Positions 39,130-50,273 of a stretch of 64,000 bases of DNA are shown one piece after another (position 1 is the first letter of the stretch; every line of letters starts with the position of its first letter). The translations under genes were made by a program, and so were the position numbers. Below the pieces are notes generated by a model. That model made no database searches. It was not told the origin of the DNA and saw nothing but the letters and a program-made list of their open reading frames with translations. Source of the DNA: Chryseobacterium sp. (GTDB lineage: Bacteria; Bacteroidota; Bacteroidia; Flavobacteriales; Weeksellaceae); the NCBI RefSeq assembly GCF_029240215.1, contig NZ_JARBTK010000007.1, positions 1 to 64,000 of the forward strand, read 5' to 3'.

Positions 39130-39251
39130 TCGTCACTTCGAGTAGATTTTGAAAAAATCGTATCGAGAAGTTTTTGATTGATGGGCTGTCTGCAGTTCAC
39201 AAAATTCTCGATACAAAATTCTTTTAGAATTTTTACTCGAACTGACGATAG
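39130..39251. repeat. dispersed inverted-repeat element, family B, copy 2
   Basis: tcgtcacttcgagtagattttgaaaaaatcgtatcgagaagttttt...aaaattctcgatacaaaattcttttagaatttttactcgaactgacga. Confidence 0.8.
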
Positions 39252-39313
39252 TTTAAAATTATCTTATCCAGATTTAAGGACTGTAAGACTTCTTGTGAAT
39301 TGGAAACGATCAT

Positions 39314-39410
39314 TTTTAGCCCCGATTGAAGTGGCATCCTTTTTTGCAGTTTTCTGAGCGTAGCCGATGGAAACTGCAAAAAAGATATAACGGAAAGCGG
39401 GATTAAGCTT
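39314..39410. repeat. intergenic hairpin element with asymmetric flanks
   Basis: ttagccccgattgaagtggc-atccttttttgcagttttc...gaaactgcaaaaaagat-ataacggaaagcgggattaagctt. Confidence 0.6.
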
Positions 39411-39472
39411 CTGAAAAAATCCGGTCACAAAAAATGCAGCCGGCTAGTATGTTAAATCAAAGATCCAGATAA

Positions 39473-40357
39473 TTATTTTTCCCCGGAAACCCTCTCATAA
39501 ATATTGTGAATCAATCCATCCGCAACCGAGATCTTTGGAACATATATTTTGTTGATTTCTGCCCAATGCATCACGAAGTTGTAGATTTTCAAGGCATGTA
39601 CCAAAACATCTGCTCTGTCTTCACGGAAACCATATTTTGTCATTCTTTCTTCAACGGTAAGATCGTTGAATTCTTTGTAAGCTTTCTTCAGATAAGCAAT
39701 AGACATTGGTTTTCCGTCTTTGGTTTTGCTCATTGAGAAGACTTTGTTGATGTTTCCGCCGGAACCAATGGCAACGATCTGTTTTTTGCTGCTGATGTTG
39801 GCTTTTATTTCTTCTTTCATTTCTTGCCAGTTGTCTTCTGTTACGAGATTGTTGAGAAGGCGGATGGTTCCAATGTTGAAAGATTTTTCGTAAATCATTG
39901 TATCATTTTCATAGAACGTCAACTCGGTAGAACCACCGCCAACATCTACATATAGATAAGCGAAGTCTTTGTCGAGACCTTCTGCAACGTGGTTTTCGTA
40001 AACTAAAGTCGCTTCTTCATCTCCCGAAATGATTTCGATATTGATTTCTGAAGTATTTTTCACTTTTTCAATGATGTCTTTTCCGTTGGAAGCATCACGC
40101 ATTGCGCTTGTAGCACAGGCTCTGTAATGTTCTACTTTGTACACTTTCATCAGATCGCTGAAAATCTTCATTGAATCTAAGACCATTTTTTCTCTTTCTT
40201 CACCAATTTTTCCGAGGGTGAAAACATCCATCCCTAATCGTAGAGGAATTCGCAGGAGATTTAATTTAATAAATTCAGGCTTTCCGTTTTGAATTTTTAC
40301 CTCGTTGATTAAAAGTCGGGCTGCATTACTTCCTATGTCTATCGCTGCAATGATCAT
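39473..40357 (-). CDS. exopolyphosphatase, Ppx/GppA family
   Basis: AAIDIGSNAARLLI, YRACATSAMRDASNG, EATLVYENHVAEG, LYVDVGGGSTELTF. Confidence 0.93.
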   Translation of the reverse strand: MIIAAIDIGSNAARLLINEVKIQNGKPEFIKLNLLRIPLRLGMDVFTLGKIGEEREKMVLDSMKIFSDLMKVYKVEHYRACATSAMRDASNGKDIIEKVKNTSEINIEIISGDEEATLVYENHVAEGLDKDFAYLYVDVGGGSTELTFYENDTMIYEKSFNIGTIRLLNNLVTEDNWQEMKEEIKANISSKKQIVAIGSGGNINKVFSMSKTKDGKPMSIAYLKKAYKEFNDLTVEERMTKYGFREDRADVLVHALKIYNFVMHWAEINKIYVPKISVADGLIHNIYERVSGEK

Positions 40358-40482
40358 TCTTGGGGTTTGTATTTTATTGAATTTCAGTAATTTGATTGAA
40401 AATGTAATGTTTTTTAAAAGTCGAATTTACAAAAATAATTTCTTTAAGTTATTTAGATGACCTTTAAAACCTCTTTCGGCAG

Positions 40483-42555
40483 TTATTTTCCTGTTGTTTT
40501 TGCTTTTAGGTAATTATAGGTTTCTATTTGTGATCGACATTCTTTTTGGTCATTGCTGATGTATTCGTTGCTCAGTTTCTTATCTAAAATCCTTGCTTTT
40601 ACATTATCCCTCAACTGAATGTCAAGAATATCTCTCAATTCTTTTTTAAGATTTTTATCGGTGATTTTTGCAGCAGCTTCTATTCTGTAATCCAGGTTTC
40701 TGTTCATCCAATCGGCTGAAGAAATATATATATCTTCTGCACCTTTGTTATAGAAATACATTACCCTTGCATGTTCAAGATATTCATCAACAATACTGAT
40801 CGCTTTTATTTTTTGCTTAAAATCTTTCTGATTGATGGCGCAGTAAATACCTCTCACAATAACTCTTATCACGACACCGGCTTCTGCTGCTTCGTACATT
40901 TTCAGAATAAGACCACGATCACTGACTGAGTTGGCTTTGATGATCATTTCGGCTTTACGTCCAGCTTTTGCCTCTTCAATTTCTTTATCAATATGCTGTA
41001 CAATTTTTTCACGCATAAACTGTGGACAGACCAACAGGTGTTTACAGGTTTTTAAAACCGACAAATAATCTTCCTTTGGTTTCTTAAGTACAGTGAAAAC
41101 TTTATTGATATCTGCCATTACCCCTCTGTCGGAAGTCATGATGAGATGGTCTCCATAGATTCTTGCAGTTTTTTCATTAAAGTTTCCGGTGCTGATAAAT
41201 CCGTATTGAAGTGTTTTATTATGAACTCTTTTTTTGATCACACAAAGCTTCGCATGAACTTTTTTGTCAGGAATTCCGATTAAAACCGTAATTCCTTCAG
41301 GTTCCAGCATTTCTTTCCACTCAAGATTTGATTCTTCGTCAAATCTTGCCTGAAGCTCGAGCATCACCGTGACATCTTTTCCGTTTCTTGCAGCGTAAAT
41401 CAATGCATTAATGATTTTTGAACTGCTTGCCAAACGATATGCCGTAATCTGAATTGATTTTACATCAGGGTCCATCGCAGCTTCACGCAGAAGATCAATA
41501 ACAGGAGTGTATGTGTGATATGGAAAACTTAATAAAACGTCTTGTTTCAAAATAACATCCGTCACTCTTTCGCCGTGTTCAAAAGCAGGATGGGTGAATG
41601 AAGTTCTCTCAATAGGCTTTTTGTAATATTCAAAAACATCCGGGAAATCCATAAAATGTTTGAAGTTATGAATTTTTCCGCCGGGAATGATGCTGTCTTT
41701 TTTACTTAAATTTAATTTTCGGATCAGTAACTCAAGCAGAGCTTTATCCATATCTTTATCAAAAACAAAACGGGTAGGTTTACCTTTTCGTCTGTTTTTA
41801 AGACCTTTTTCTATTTTTTCTGCGAAATTTGTTCTGATGTCATTATCGATGTCCATTTCTGCATCTTTGGTTACTTTAAATGCATTGGCAGAAAACTCGT
41901 CATATCCGAAATAAGAGAAAATATGTGGGAGATTGAAAGTAATAACATCTTCCAAAAGCATAACATTTTTTTCCTCTAAATCTTCTGTAGGTAACAAAAC
42001 AAATCTTCCCACAAAACGTGAAGGAATCTCAATAATGGCATAATTGCTGTGGTACTGCCAGTCTTTTTTTCTCATTGCCACACCCAGATACAAACTTTTA
42101 TCTCTGTAATAAGGCATTGGTGTATTTTCATGAAGTAGAATAGGGATCACATTAGATTCTACCACTTCATCAAAATATTGTCTTACAAATTCTTTCTGTT
42201 TTGCAGTCAGGTTTTTTGCAGTTTTGATGAAAACTTTCTGCTCTGCCATTTCAACCTGAATTTTTTTCCAGGTTTTGTCGAAATCGGCTTGTTGTGTGAT
42301 GACAATTTCGTTGATTCTCTGAAGAATTTTTGATGGTGGCTGATAAAATGATTCTGCAATCACTTTTTCTTTAAAATCCATTGCGCGTTTCAATCCTGCA
42401 ACACGCACTCTAAAAAATTCATCTAAATTATTTGAGAAAATCCCGAGAAATCTGATTCTGAGATGCAAAGGTACTTTTTCGTCCATTGCTTCCTGTAAAA
42501 CTCTTTCATTAAACGCTAACCAGGTAATATCTCTGGGATTAAAATGTACTGACAT
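40483..42555 (-). CDS. ppk1: polyphosphate kinase 1
   Basis: RDITWLAFNERVLQEAMDE, QDVLLSFPYHTYTPVIDLLREAA, HAKLCVIKK, STGNFNEKTARIYGD. Confidence 0.96.
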   Translation of the reverse strand: MSVHFNPRDITWLAFNERVLQEAMDEKVPLHLRIRFLGIFSNNLDEFFRVRVAGLKRAMDFKEKVIAESFYQPPSKILQRINEIVITQQADFDKTWKKIQVEMAEQKVFIKTAKNLTAKQKEFVRQYFDEVVESNVIPILLHENTPMPYYRDKSLYLGVAMRKKDWQYHSNYAIIEIPSRFVGRFVLLPTEDLEEKNVMLLEDVITFNLPHIFSYFGYDEFSANAFKVTKDAEMDIDNDIRTNFAEKIEKGLKNRRKGKPTRFVFDKDMDKALLELLIRKLNLSKKDSIIPGGKIHNFKHFMDFPDVFEYYKKPIERTSFTHPAFEHGERVTDVILKQDVLLSFPYHTYTPVIDLLREAAMDPDVKSIQITAYRLASSSKIINALIYAARNGKDVTVMLELQARFDEESNLEWKEMLEPEGITVLIGIPDKKVHAKLCVIKKRVHNKTLQYGFISTGNFNEKTARIYGDHLIMTSDRGVMADINKVFTVLKKPKEDYLSVLKTCKHLLVCPQFMREKIVQHIDKEIEEAKAGRKAEMIIKANSVSDRGLILKMYEAAEAGVVIRVIVRGIYCAINQKDFKQKIKAISIVDEYLEHARVMYFYNKGAEDIYISSADWMNRNLDYRIEAAAKITDKNLKKELRDILDIQLRDNVKARILDKKLSNEYISNDQKECRSQIETYNYLKAKTTGK

Positions 42556-42880
42556 ACGTATTCATAAAATTTATCAAAAATACTAATAAAAACAGTTCTT
42601 TTATTTGATTTTAAAGTTAATTCTTAATTAAATTTTTAGTTGAAAAAACAGCATATAAATAGAAAAAACAGATTTTATCAAATCCAATGTATTACTTATA
42701 TATTTTTAAAATTAATTAAAGCTATTAAACATTCATTGCAGGACAGAATGATAATATTTTTCCTCAAAATTTATGGAAAGATTCTCAAGTCTGTCAATTT
42801 GTCATAAAAAATCTAATGGTACAGATATTGAGAAAGTGAGAGTGTAATTAAAACTTAAAAATTAGAAAAATATAAATATT

Positions 42881-44776
42881 ATGAGTAAAATAATCGGAAT
42901 TGACTTAGGAACAACCAACTCTTGCGTAGCAGTAATGGAAGGAAAAGATCCCGTAGTTATCCCTAACTCGGAAGGTAAAAGAACGACTCCTTCTATCGTA
43001 GCATTTACAGAAGATGGTGAAAGAAAGGTTGGAGATCCTGCAAAAAGACAGGCTGTAACCAATCCTACGAAAACAGTATATTCTATCAAAAGATTTATCG
43101 GAACACATTTTAAAGATGATTCTGCCGAGATCTCAAGAGTACCTTATAAAGTTGTAAGCGGACCAAACGATACTGTAAAAGTAAAAATCGACGACAGAGA
43201 ATATACTCCACAGGAGATTTCTGCAATGACTCTTCAGAAAATGAAGAAAACTGCTGAAGATTATCTTGGACAAGAAGTAACAAGAGCGGTAATCACTGTT
43301 CCTGCTTATTTTAATGATGCTCAAAGACAGGCTACAAAAGAAGCTGGAGAAATTGCAGGTCTTACAGTAGAAAGAATCATCAATGAGCCTACAGCAGCTG
43401 CTTTGGCTTATGGTTTAGATAAATCTCATAAAGATCAGAAAATTGCAGTTTATGACCTTGGAGGTGGTACTTTTGACGTTTCTATCCTTGATTTAGGTGA
43501 CGGCGTTTTCGAAGTATTATCTACAAATGGTGATACACACTTAGGTGGTGATGACTTTGATGATGTAATTATCAATTGGATGGCAGACGAATTCAAAGCT
43601 GAAGAAGGTGTTGACTTAAAATCTGATGCAATTGCATTACAAAGATTGAAAGAAGCAGCTGAAAAAGCAAAAATCGAATTGTCTTCTTCTCCTCAAACTG
43701 AAATCAACCTTCCTTATATTACAGCTACAGCTACAGGTCCTAAACATATGGTGAAGACTTTAACTAAAGCTAAATTCGAGCAATTATCTGCAGACTTGGT
43801 AAGACGTTCTATGGAGCCTTGTAAAAAAGCGCTTTCTGATGCAGGTCTTTCTATTTCAGATATCGACGAAGTGATCTTGGTAGGTGGTTCTACAAGAATC
43901 CCGATCATCCAGGAGGAAGTTGAAAAATTCTTTGGTAAAAAGCCATCGAAAGGTGTTAACCCGGATGAGGTTGTAGCAATTGGTGCAGCGATCCAAGGTG
44001 GAGTTTTAACCGGAGATGTGAAAGACGTACTTTTATTAGACGTTACGCCACTTTCTTTAGGTATTGAAACAATGGGTTCTGTTTTCACTAAATTAATTGA
44101 AGCAAATACTACAATCCCAACTAAAAAATCTGAAGTATTCTCTACAGCTTCTGACAATCAGCCGGCTGTAAGCATCAGAGTAGGACAAGGTGAAAGACCA
44201 ATGTTCAACGATAACAAAGAAATTGGTAGATTCGATTTAACGGATATTCCACCAGCACAAAGAGGAGTTCCTCAGATCGAAGTGACTTTCGATATCGATG
44301 CGAATGGTATCTTGAGTGTTTCAGCTAAAGATAAAGGAACTGGTAAAGAGCAGTCTATTAAAATTCAGGCTTCTTCTGGTCTTTCTGATGAAGAAATCGA
44401 AAGAATGAAAAAAGAAGCTCAGGAAAACTCTGCGGCTGATGCGAAGAGAAAAGAAGAAGTTGAGGTTTTCAACAAAGCTGACGGATTGATCTTCCAGACT
44501 GAAAAGCAATTGAAAGAATTCGGTGATAAATTGTCTGCTGACAAAAAAGCAGCAATCGAATCAGCTCACGCAGAATTGAAGACAGCTTACGAAGCTAAAA
44601 ACGGTGACGATGTAAAAGCTAAAACTGAAGCTCTTGATGCAGCTTGGATGGCAGCTTCGGAAGAAATGTATGCAGCAGGACAACAAGGTCAGGGTGCTGA
44701 TGCAGGAGCTCAGAATCAAGGAAATGCAGGCGGTGCAGAAGATGTACAGGATGCAGACTTTGAAGAAGTAAAATAA
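42881..44776 (+). CDS. dnaK: chaperone protein DnaK
   Basis: [42 protein letters not shown] and full-length Hsp70. Confidence 0.98.
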   Translation: MSKIIGIDLGTTNSCVAVMEGKDPVVIPNSEGKRTTPSIVAFTEDGERKVGDPAKRQAVTNPTKTVYSIKRFIGTHFKDDSAEISRVPYKVVSGPNDTVKVKIDDREYTPQEISAMTLQKMKKTAEDYLGQEVTRAVITVPAYFNDAQRQATKEAGEIAGLTVERIINEPTAAALAYGLDKSHKDQKIAVYDLGGGTFDVSILDLGDGVFEVLSTNGDTHLGGDDFDDVIINWMADEFKAEEGVDLKSDAIALQRLKEAAEKAKIELSSSPQTEINLPYITATATGPKHMVKTLTKAKFEQLSADLVRRSMEPCKKALSDAGLSISDIDEVILVGGSTRIPIIQEEVEKFFGKKPSKGVNPDEVVAIGAAIQGGVLTGDVKDVLLLDVTPLSLGIETMGSVFTKLIEANTTIPTKKSEVFSTASDNQPAVSIRVGQGERPMFNDNKEIGRFDLTDIPPAQRGVPQIEVTFDIDANGILSVSAKDKGTGKEQSIKIQASSGLSDEEIERMKKEAQENSAADAKRKEEVEVFNKADGLIFQTEKQLKEFGDKLSADKKAAIESAHAELKTAYEAKNGDDVKAKTEALDAAWMAASEEMYAAGQQGQGADAGAQNQGNAGGAEDVQDADFEEVK

Positions 44777-44799
44777 GCAGTCACAGACTGATTAGATAT

Positions 44800-44832
44800 G
44801 AAATCCCCGAACTTATGTTCGGGGATTTTTTT
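44800..44832 (+). terminator. Rho-independent terminator
   Basis: aaatccccgaacttatgttcggggattttttt. Confidence 0.85.
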
Positions 44833-45095
44833 GTGTTTAAAAGCTATCTATCTGTAATTTTCTCTTACGATTTTCAAAAATTTTAGCTTAAAACATATTA
44901 GAAATGATTATTAAGTCCCATTCCTATATTGAAAAGACATGAGCAGGTAACAGCAGGATAGCAGAAATTGATGATAAGTATACTTTTATAAAATTAAAAT
45001 ATGAGAAATATCATGTCGATTCCAATCTCCTTGTTCTTATATTTTGATTTCATAGAAATTGTATAAATAAATTTTAAATAATCACCCACCACAGA

Positions 45096-48020
45096 ATGAA
45101 GAAATCTATAATAACGCTTGGTATCTTACTGAACACTACAGGTTTAGTCTTCGCTCAAGAAGAACAAACGACAGGCAAGGTCAAGGATCAGGATACTATA
45201 CAACCAAGTCCTAGTAATAAAACTAAAGATATCGAGGAAGTGGTTATCATCGCCTACGGTACACAGAAAAAAGGAGAAGTTACCGGTTCTGTTGGCAGAG
45301 TAAATGCCGAAAGTTTTAAAGATCGTCCCATAGCAAGGGTTGATCAGGCATTAACAGGTCAGATTGCGGGTGTTAAAACACGGGCAACGTCAGGAAAACC
45401 CGGAGAACCTTTAGAAATCAGAGTGCGTGGTACAGCGTCAATCTCAGCAAGTAATTCTCCTCTTTATGTAGTGGATGGAATGGTGGCAGATGATATGGCA
45501 AACGTTTCTCCGGACGATGTGCAATCGATTGAAGTTTTGAAGGATGCTGCTTCTACTGCAATGTACGGATCTAGGGGTTCTAACGGTATTGTTATTGTAA
45601 CGACCAAGAAAGGAGTATCAGGAAAACCATCATTTTCATTTTCTCAATATTATGGTGTCCAAACGATTGAAAAAAAGTTAGATATTATGACAAGTTCAGA
45701 GTGGATTGATTACGCCACTGAATCGATTAATAAAAGATGGGTTGCTCTAGCTCCGGGTAATTCTGCATCAGATAGTTACGCAGTGAGAGCTAATTATTTT
45801 AATTTAGCAAATACCACAAATTATAATCTTGCCAATGTCAACTATATGGTTGATCCCAGATGGGGAACCGATCAGGTTGCTTATATTGACTGGCAGGATG
45901 CTTTCTACCGTCCGGCTTCTATTCAAAATTATCAGTTGTCGGTAAGAGGAGGAAGCAAGGATGTGAAGTATGCAATTTCGGCTGCGTATTTCGATCAGGA
46001 AGGTTTGGCTCTCAATACAGGCTTCAACAGATATAACCTAAGTGCAGTTGTTGATATCAACATTTCGGATAAATGGAAAGCCGGAATTGCTTTGAGGCCA
46101 AGTTATTCACAAAGTTACGGAGCAGCGGTTGACGGAAAAGACAATGAAGCTCATAAAATGCTTTCTATGGTCCCTGTGGCAGAATTGTCAGCTGGTCTCT
46201 ACACCAATTTCTGGAAAAATGATCGGTATCGATGGGCGAGTTCTTCGCAAAGCTCAATTGGTGTTTTAGAAAATACTACCAATAATACTAATGAATTCAG
46301 GTTATTGTCAAGTCTCTATATGTCCTATGATATTTTACCAAATTTAAATTTTAAAATTTCAGGGGGTGCAACCAATAATTTTAATCTCAATAACAGCTAT
46401 ACCCCTACTTTCAATTTGATTACAAATATTCCTGGGCAGGTAAGTATTGCCAGTCGTAGAACGGTAAATTATAACCGATATTTGGGAGAAGCATTATTAA
46501 ATTATAAAAAGACTTTCGGAAGCCACAGTGTAGCCGCTCTTGCAGGTTATAGTGCGGAAAATTACAGAACGACAAGTCAATATAACCGAAACAAAGGTTT
46601 TCCTAATGATGATTTAAAAACATTTAATTTTACCCAATCTGCATCAGTGCTTAATTCAGAATATACAGCTTCAGAATGGATGTTGGTTTCAATGTTCGGT
46701 CGTGTAAATTATGATTATAAAAAAAAGTATATGTTATTTGCAAGTATTCGTAGAGACGGTTCTTCCAGATTTGGCTGGAATAATCTTTGGGGAACATTTG
46801 CAGCATTTGGAAGTGCGTGGAAGATAGATGAAGAAGAATTTTTAAAGAATAAAACATGGTTGAGCAACTTAAAACTGAGATACAGCTGGGGAGAAAACGG
46901 AAATAATAACATAGGAGATTACAGAGCTTTCGGTACGCTTTCAGGGGGAAATTATTCATTCGGAGGTAATTTATCTAATGGTTTAATACCAAACACTATT
47001 GAAAATCCTAATCTGACCTGGGAAAAAACGCAGTCATCAGATTTTGGTTTTGAATTGGGACTTTTTAATAGAATTGACTTCACGGCAGATTATTATATCA
47101 AAAAAACCAATGACCTTCTTTTGCAACAACCAATTCCGTTTGCAACAGGTTACAATATCATGTGGAAAAATGTAGGTTCGGTTCAGAATACAGGTTTGGA
47201 ATTAGATTTAAGCACCAAAAATTTAACAGGAGCATTCAAATGGAATACCTCCGCAAATATTGCATTTAATAATAATAAAGTGCTGCAATTGGGTTCTGAT
47301 AATGCACCGATCTACACTGGTTTTAGTAACACGACAAATATTATCAAAGTAGGAGAAGAGCTCAACTCTTTTTATTTGTATGAAGCGATAGGAGTGCTTT
47401 CAACTGCAGATCTTACCAATACAGGTGTTGCAAAAACAGCGGGGGCTATTGCAGGAGATGTAAAGTACAAAGATTTCAACGGAGACGGTAAAATTACAGA
47501 AGATGACCGCCATATCATCGGAAGTCCTACTCCGGATTATTATTGGGGTTTCACCAATACGTTTTCTTATAAAGGCTTCGATCTTTCTGTATTTTTTCAA
47601 GGACAAAAAGGTGGTTACAGCTACGCATTGTTAGGTCGTGCAATTGACCGTCCAGGTATGGGAACCACTACCAACGTAATGGGGAACTGGGCAAATCGTT
47701 GGCGTTCTGATGCGGATCCCGGAGACGGAAAGACACCACGTTTGGACGGAACTACAGGAAGTCTTCTCGATACAAGATGGTTGTATGATGCGACCTACAT
47801 TCAGTTAAAAAATGTGACATTAGGTTATAATTTTGAACAGGAATTAGTCAGTAAATTGAAAATTTCTAATCTAAGAGTTTATGTCAGTTTAGAAAATGTT
47901 TGGAGAAAAGATCATTATTATGGTGGTTATAACCCGGAATCTGTACAGTCAGACGGTACCGATTATGGAGCATATCCGAATGCAAAAGTGTATATGATGG
48001 GCTTAAACTTTAACTTTTAA
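45096..48020 (+). CDS. SusC/RagA family TonB-linked outer membrane protein
   Basis: IEEVVIIAYGTQKKGEVTGSVGRV, PLYVVDGMVADDMANVSPDDVQSIEVLKDAASTAMYGSRGSNGIVIVTTKKG. Confidence 0.95.
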   Translation: MKKSIITLGILLNTTGLVFAQEEQTTGKVKDQDTIQPSPSNKTKDIEEVVIIAYGTQKKGEVTGSVGRVNAESFKDRPIARVDQALTGQIAGVKTRATSGKPGEPLEIRVRGTASISASNSPLYVVDGMVADDMANVSPDDVQSIEVLKDAASTAMYGSRGSNGIVIVTTKKGVSGKPSFSFSQYYGVQTIEKKLDIMTSSEWIDYATESINKRWVALAPGNSASDSYAVRANYFNLANTTNYNLANVNYMVDPRWGTDQVAYIDWQDAFYRPASIQNYQLSVRGGSKDVKYAISAAYFDQEGLALNTGFNRYNLSAVVDINISDKWKAGIALRPSYSQSYGAAVDGKDNEAHKMLSMVPVAELSAGLYTNFWKNDRYRWASSSQSSIGVLENTTNNTNEFRLLSSLYMSYDILPNLNFKISGGATNNFNLNNSYTPTFNLITNIPGQVSIASRRTVNYNRYLGEALLNYKKTFGSHSVAALAGYSAENYRTTSQYNRNKGFPNDDLKTFNFTQSASVLNSEYTASEWMLVSMFGRVNYDYKKKYMLFASIRRDGSSRFGWNNLWGTFAAFGSAWKIDEEEFLKNKTWLSNLKLRYSWGENGNNNIGDYRAFGTLSGGNYSFGGNLSNGLIPNTIENPNLTWEKTQSSDFGFELGLFNRIDFTADYYIKKTNDLLLQQPIPFATGYNIMWKNVGSVQNTGLELDLSTKNLTGAFKWNTSANIAFNNNKVLQLGSDNAPIYTGFSNTTNIIKVGEELNSFYLYEAIGVLSTADLTNTGVAKTAGAIAGDVKYKDFNGDGKITEDDRHIIGSPTPDYYWGFTNTFSYKGFDLSVFFQGQKGGYSYALLGRAIDRPGMGTTTNVMGNWANRWRSDADPGDGKTPRLDGTTGSLLDTRWLYDATYIQLKNVTLGYNFEQELVSKLKISNLRVYVSLENVWRKDHYYGGYNPESVQSDGTDYGAYPNAKVYMMGLNFNF

Positions 48021-48072
48021 ATTAAAAAAAATGAAAATCACTACAATAAATACATCCTTTTTACAATTAAAT

Positions 48073-49566
48073 ATGAAGTCGCTTAGTAAAGCATTGATAT
48101 GCGGAATCATGATGTTGGGAATGGTCAGCTGCGAAGATGATCTGATGCTGGAACCTGAAAACAATATTACCCAAAACTCTTTTTATACTACCGAATTACA
48201 AATTCAGCAAGCTTTGTCGGGGGTTTATTCTGCGATGGTGAATGCTTCATCGAGAGGCGGTTATGATGTTAATTTTTATTTATTGGCATCGGAAGTTCGT
48301 TCTAATAATTTCAATGCAATTTCACAAAACGGAAACAGAGATTATTACGCAATCAATCGTTTTCAGGACACCTCTTCAACAGATGAGATGGAAATTCTTT
48401 GGGAAGACGCTTACCAACAGATTTCTTATGCGAATATGCTTTTGTCAAGAATAGATGCAGTGCCATTTGCGGATCCTGCAACAAGGGAACAATATCGTTC
48501 TGAAGCTCGTTTTCTAAGATCATATGCCTATTTTGAGTTAATGAGAAGTTTTGGAAAAGTTCCTTTAATCGATAAACCGGTTAGTCCTGAAGAGGCATCC
48601 AAGATACCGAGAACAGACTTAGCAACGCTTTATAATTTCATCACTTCGGAAATTGAAGCATCGATAGCAGGTTTGAAAAATGTGTACGATGCCGCAAATA
48701 AAGGAAGAATAACAAAATCAGCGGCTCATGCGATGTTGGGTAGAATTTACCTTACGGGTTCGGGTTATCCGCTCAATAACAGTTCTTATGTTGCAAAAGC
48801 GAAAGACCATTTGTTTGCGGTTATTCAGGGAGAAGGTCAGTTTGTGACGTTTGCACCTAATTATGCAGATTTATTTAAAAGTTCAAACGATAACAAATTC
48901 CATATTTTTGAAATTCAGCATATCAGTGGTGGTTTGTCGCAGGGTTCTTACTTGCCAAGTTATGTGTCGCCAAACTTTGGGAGTGCTGATCCTTACTATA
49001 ATGCACAAGGCAGTTTATTCAGTTCTGCTGAATTAGGAGTTTCTCAATCTTTGATTGATACTTATGAGCCGGGTGATTTAAGACTTCCTTTAACGATCAA
49101 AACAAGTTTTATTGGGACAAACGGACAACCTGATCAGGCTAAATTTTTCGTGAAATTCCGTGAAAAGGGAATTGTTTTGAGCAACAGATACGACTGGCCA
49201 ATCAACTTCCCAATCATTCGATATGAAGATGTTATGTTGATGTATGCCGAAATTTTGAATAATGAAGGAAGTACAAGTGCAGCTGTTTTTCAGTTAAACA
49301 GAATCCGTCAGAGAGCAGGCCTTGCACCTTTATCTACATCAATCTCAGCTGCAGATTTCACGACAGCACTTCGTAAAGAAAGAAGAGTGGAGTTTGCCGG
49401 TGAAGGGGTTTATTGGCATGATTTAGTTCGCTGGAATACAGGAGTTTCTGTTATTAATCAGGCTGCTGCACAGCTCAACTATAATTATACAATTACAACG
49501 AATGATTATTTATATCAAGTACCTTTATCTCAAATTCAGGTGGCAGGATATGATCAGAATCCTTAA
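48073..49566 (+). CDS. RagB/SusD family nutrient-uptake outer membrane lipoprotein
   Basis: Lipobox MLGMVSCEDD; EARFLRSYAYFELMRSFGKVPLI; FAGEGVYWHDLVRW; start set at ATG 48073. Confidence 0.93.
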   Translation: MKSLSKALICGIMMLGMVSCEDDLMLEPENNITQNSFYTTELQIQQALSGVYSAMVNASSRGGYDVNFYLLASEVRSNNFNAISQNGNRDYYAINRFQDTSSTDEMEILWEDAYQQISYANMLLSRIDAVPFADPATREQYRSEARFLRSYAYFELMRSFGKVPLIDKPVSPEEASKIPRTDLATLYNFITSEIEASIAGLKNVYDAANKGRITKSAAHAMLGRIYLTGSGYPLNNSSYVAKAKDHLFAVIQGEGQFVTFAPNYADLFKSSNDNKFHIFEIQHISGGLSQGSYLPSYVSPNFGSADPYYNAQGSLFSSAELGVSQSLIDTYEPGDLRLPLTIKTSFIGTNGQPDQAKFFVKFREKGIVLSNRYDWPINFPIIRYEDVMLMYAEILNNEGSTSAAVFQLNRIRQRAGLAPLSTSISAADFTTALRKERRVEFAGEGVYWHDLVRWNTGVSVINQAAAQLNYNYTITTNDYLYQVPLSQIQVAGYDQNP

Positions 49567-49578
49567 ATATTTTTAAAT

Positions 49579-49624
49579 TAAATGTGAAATCCCTTTGCGA
49601 AAGCGAAGGGATTTCACATTTAAA
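49579..49624. terminator. long-stem terminator between convergent genes
   Basis: aaatgtgaaatccctt-tgcgaaagcg-aagggatttcacattt, about 16-bp perfect stem. Confidence 0.8.
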
Positions 49625-50273
49625 TTCTTGATATAGTTGGTATTTGTAATTTTTTGTCTATCCAATTTTTTTGAATTTCTTCATAAGATTCTATTCTTTG
49701 TGGAATGAAGAGTTTATCAATTTTATCAAATTCAACAATCAAATTTTCAAACGGTGTAATATCTAAATTTTCGTAATAAACTATTTCATCTTTAGAATAA
49801 AAATCCGATAAAGATTGATTTTTAATTAATTTTTTAGTGTTTTGGTAATCGTTGTAATTAATTAATTGCGAAAAGATCTGAGCTCTGATGTTACTAAGTG
49901 CCATATCTTGCTTAGATATGACATGACCAATCTTGGTTTCATATTCGAGTGGAAATTCAGAATAATATCGATATAATTTGATTATTCTATGGTCTTTTCG
50001 TGCCACTAAAACTGAAACTGAATTTATTCTAACAAATGTACTTCCATTTAATGCTAAATAGAATAGTTCATCATTCGTTGCAATAGCAGAAACTTTACTA
50101 AACATTTTGTATAAGCTGGAATATCCTTCTTCATCATAATTTTCAGTAAGTATAATTTTGAAATATTGATGATCAATTGGCTCGACAACTTTTTTTACTT
50201 TATTACTGATTTGTGCGGAATAGAATAATGTCTGAAGTAATAGTATTAGAATGATTTTAAATTTAGATCCCAT
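49620..50273 (-). CDS. hypothetical secreted protein
   Basis: 217 aa with N-terminal signal peptide; no family recognised. Confidence 0.65.
   Translation of the reverse strand: MGSKFKIILILLLQTLFYSAQISNKVKKVVEPIDHQYFKIILTENYDEEGYSSLYKMFSKVSAIATNDELFYLALNGSTFVRINSVSVLVARKDHRIIKLYRYYSEFPLEYETKIGHVISKQDMALSNIRAQIFSQLINYNDYQNTKKLIKNQSLSDFYSKDEIVYYENLDITPFENLIVEFDKIDKLFIPQRIESYEEIQKNWIDKKLQIPTISRI

Noticed and set aside
43714-44157. 147-aa minus-strand ORF inside dnaK
   Set aside because: Antisense to a strongly conserved gene; a codon-bias shadow ORF
30370-49566. GH92 and SusC/SusD as one polysaccharide utilisation locus
   Set aside because: They are about 12 kb apart with housekeeping genes (mrp, ppx, ppk1, dnaK) between them
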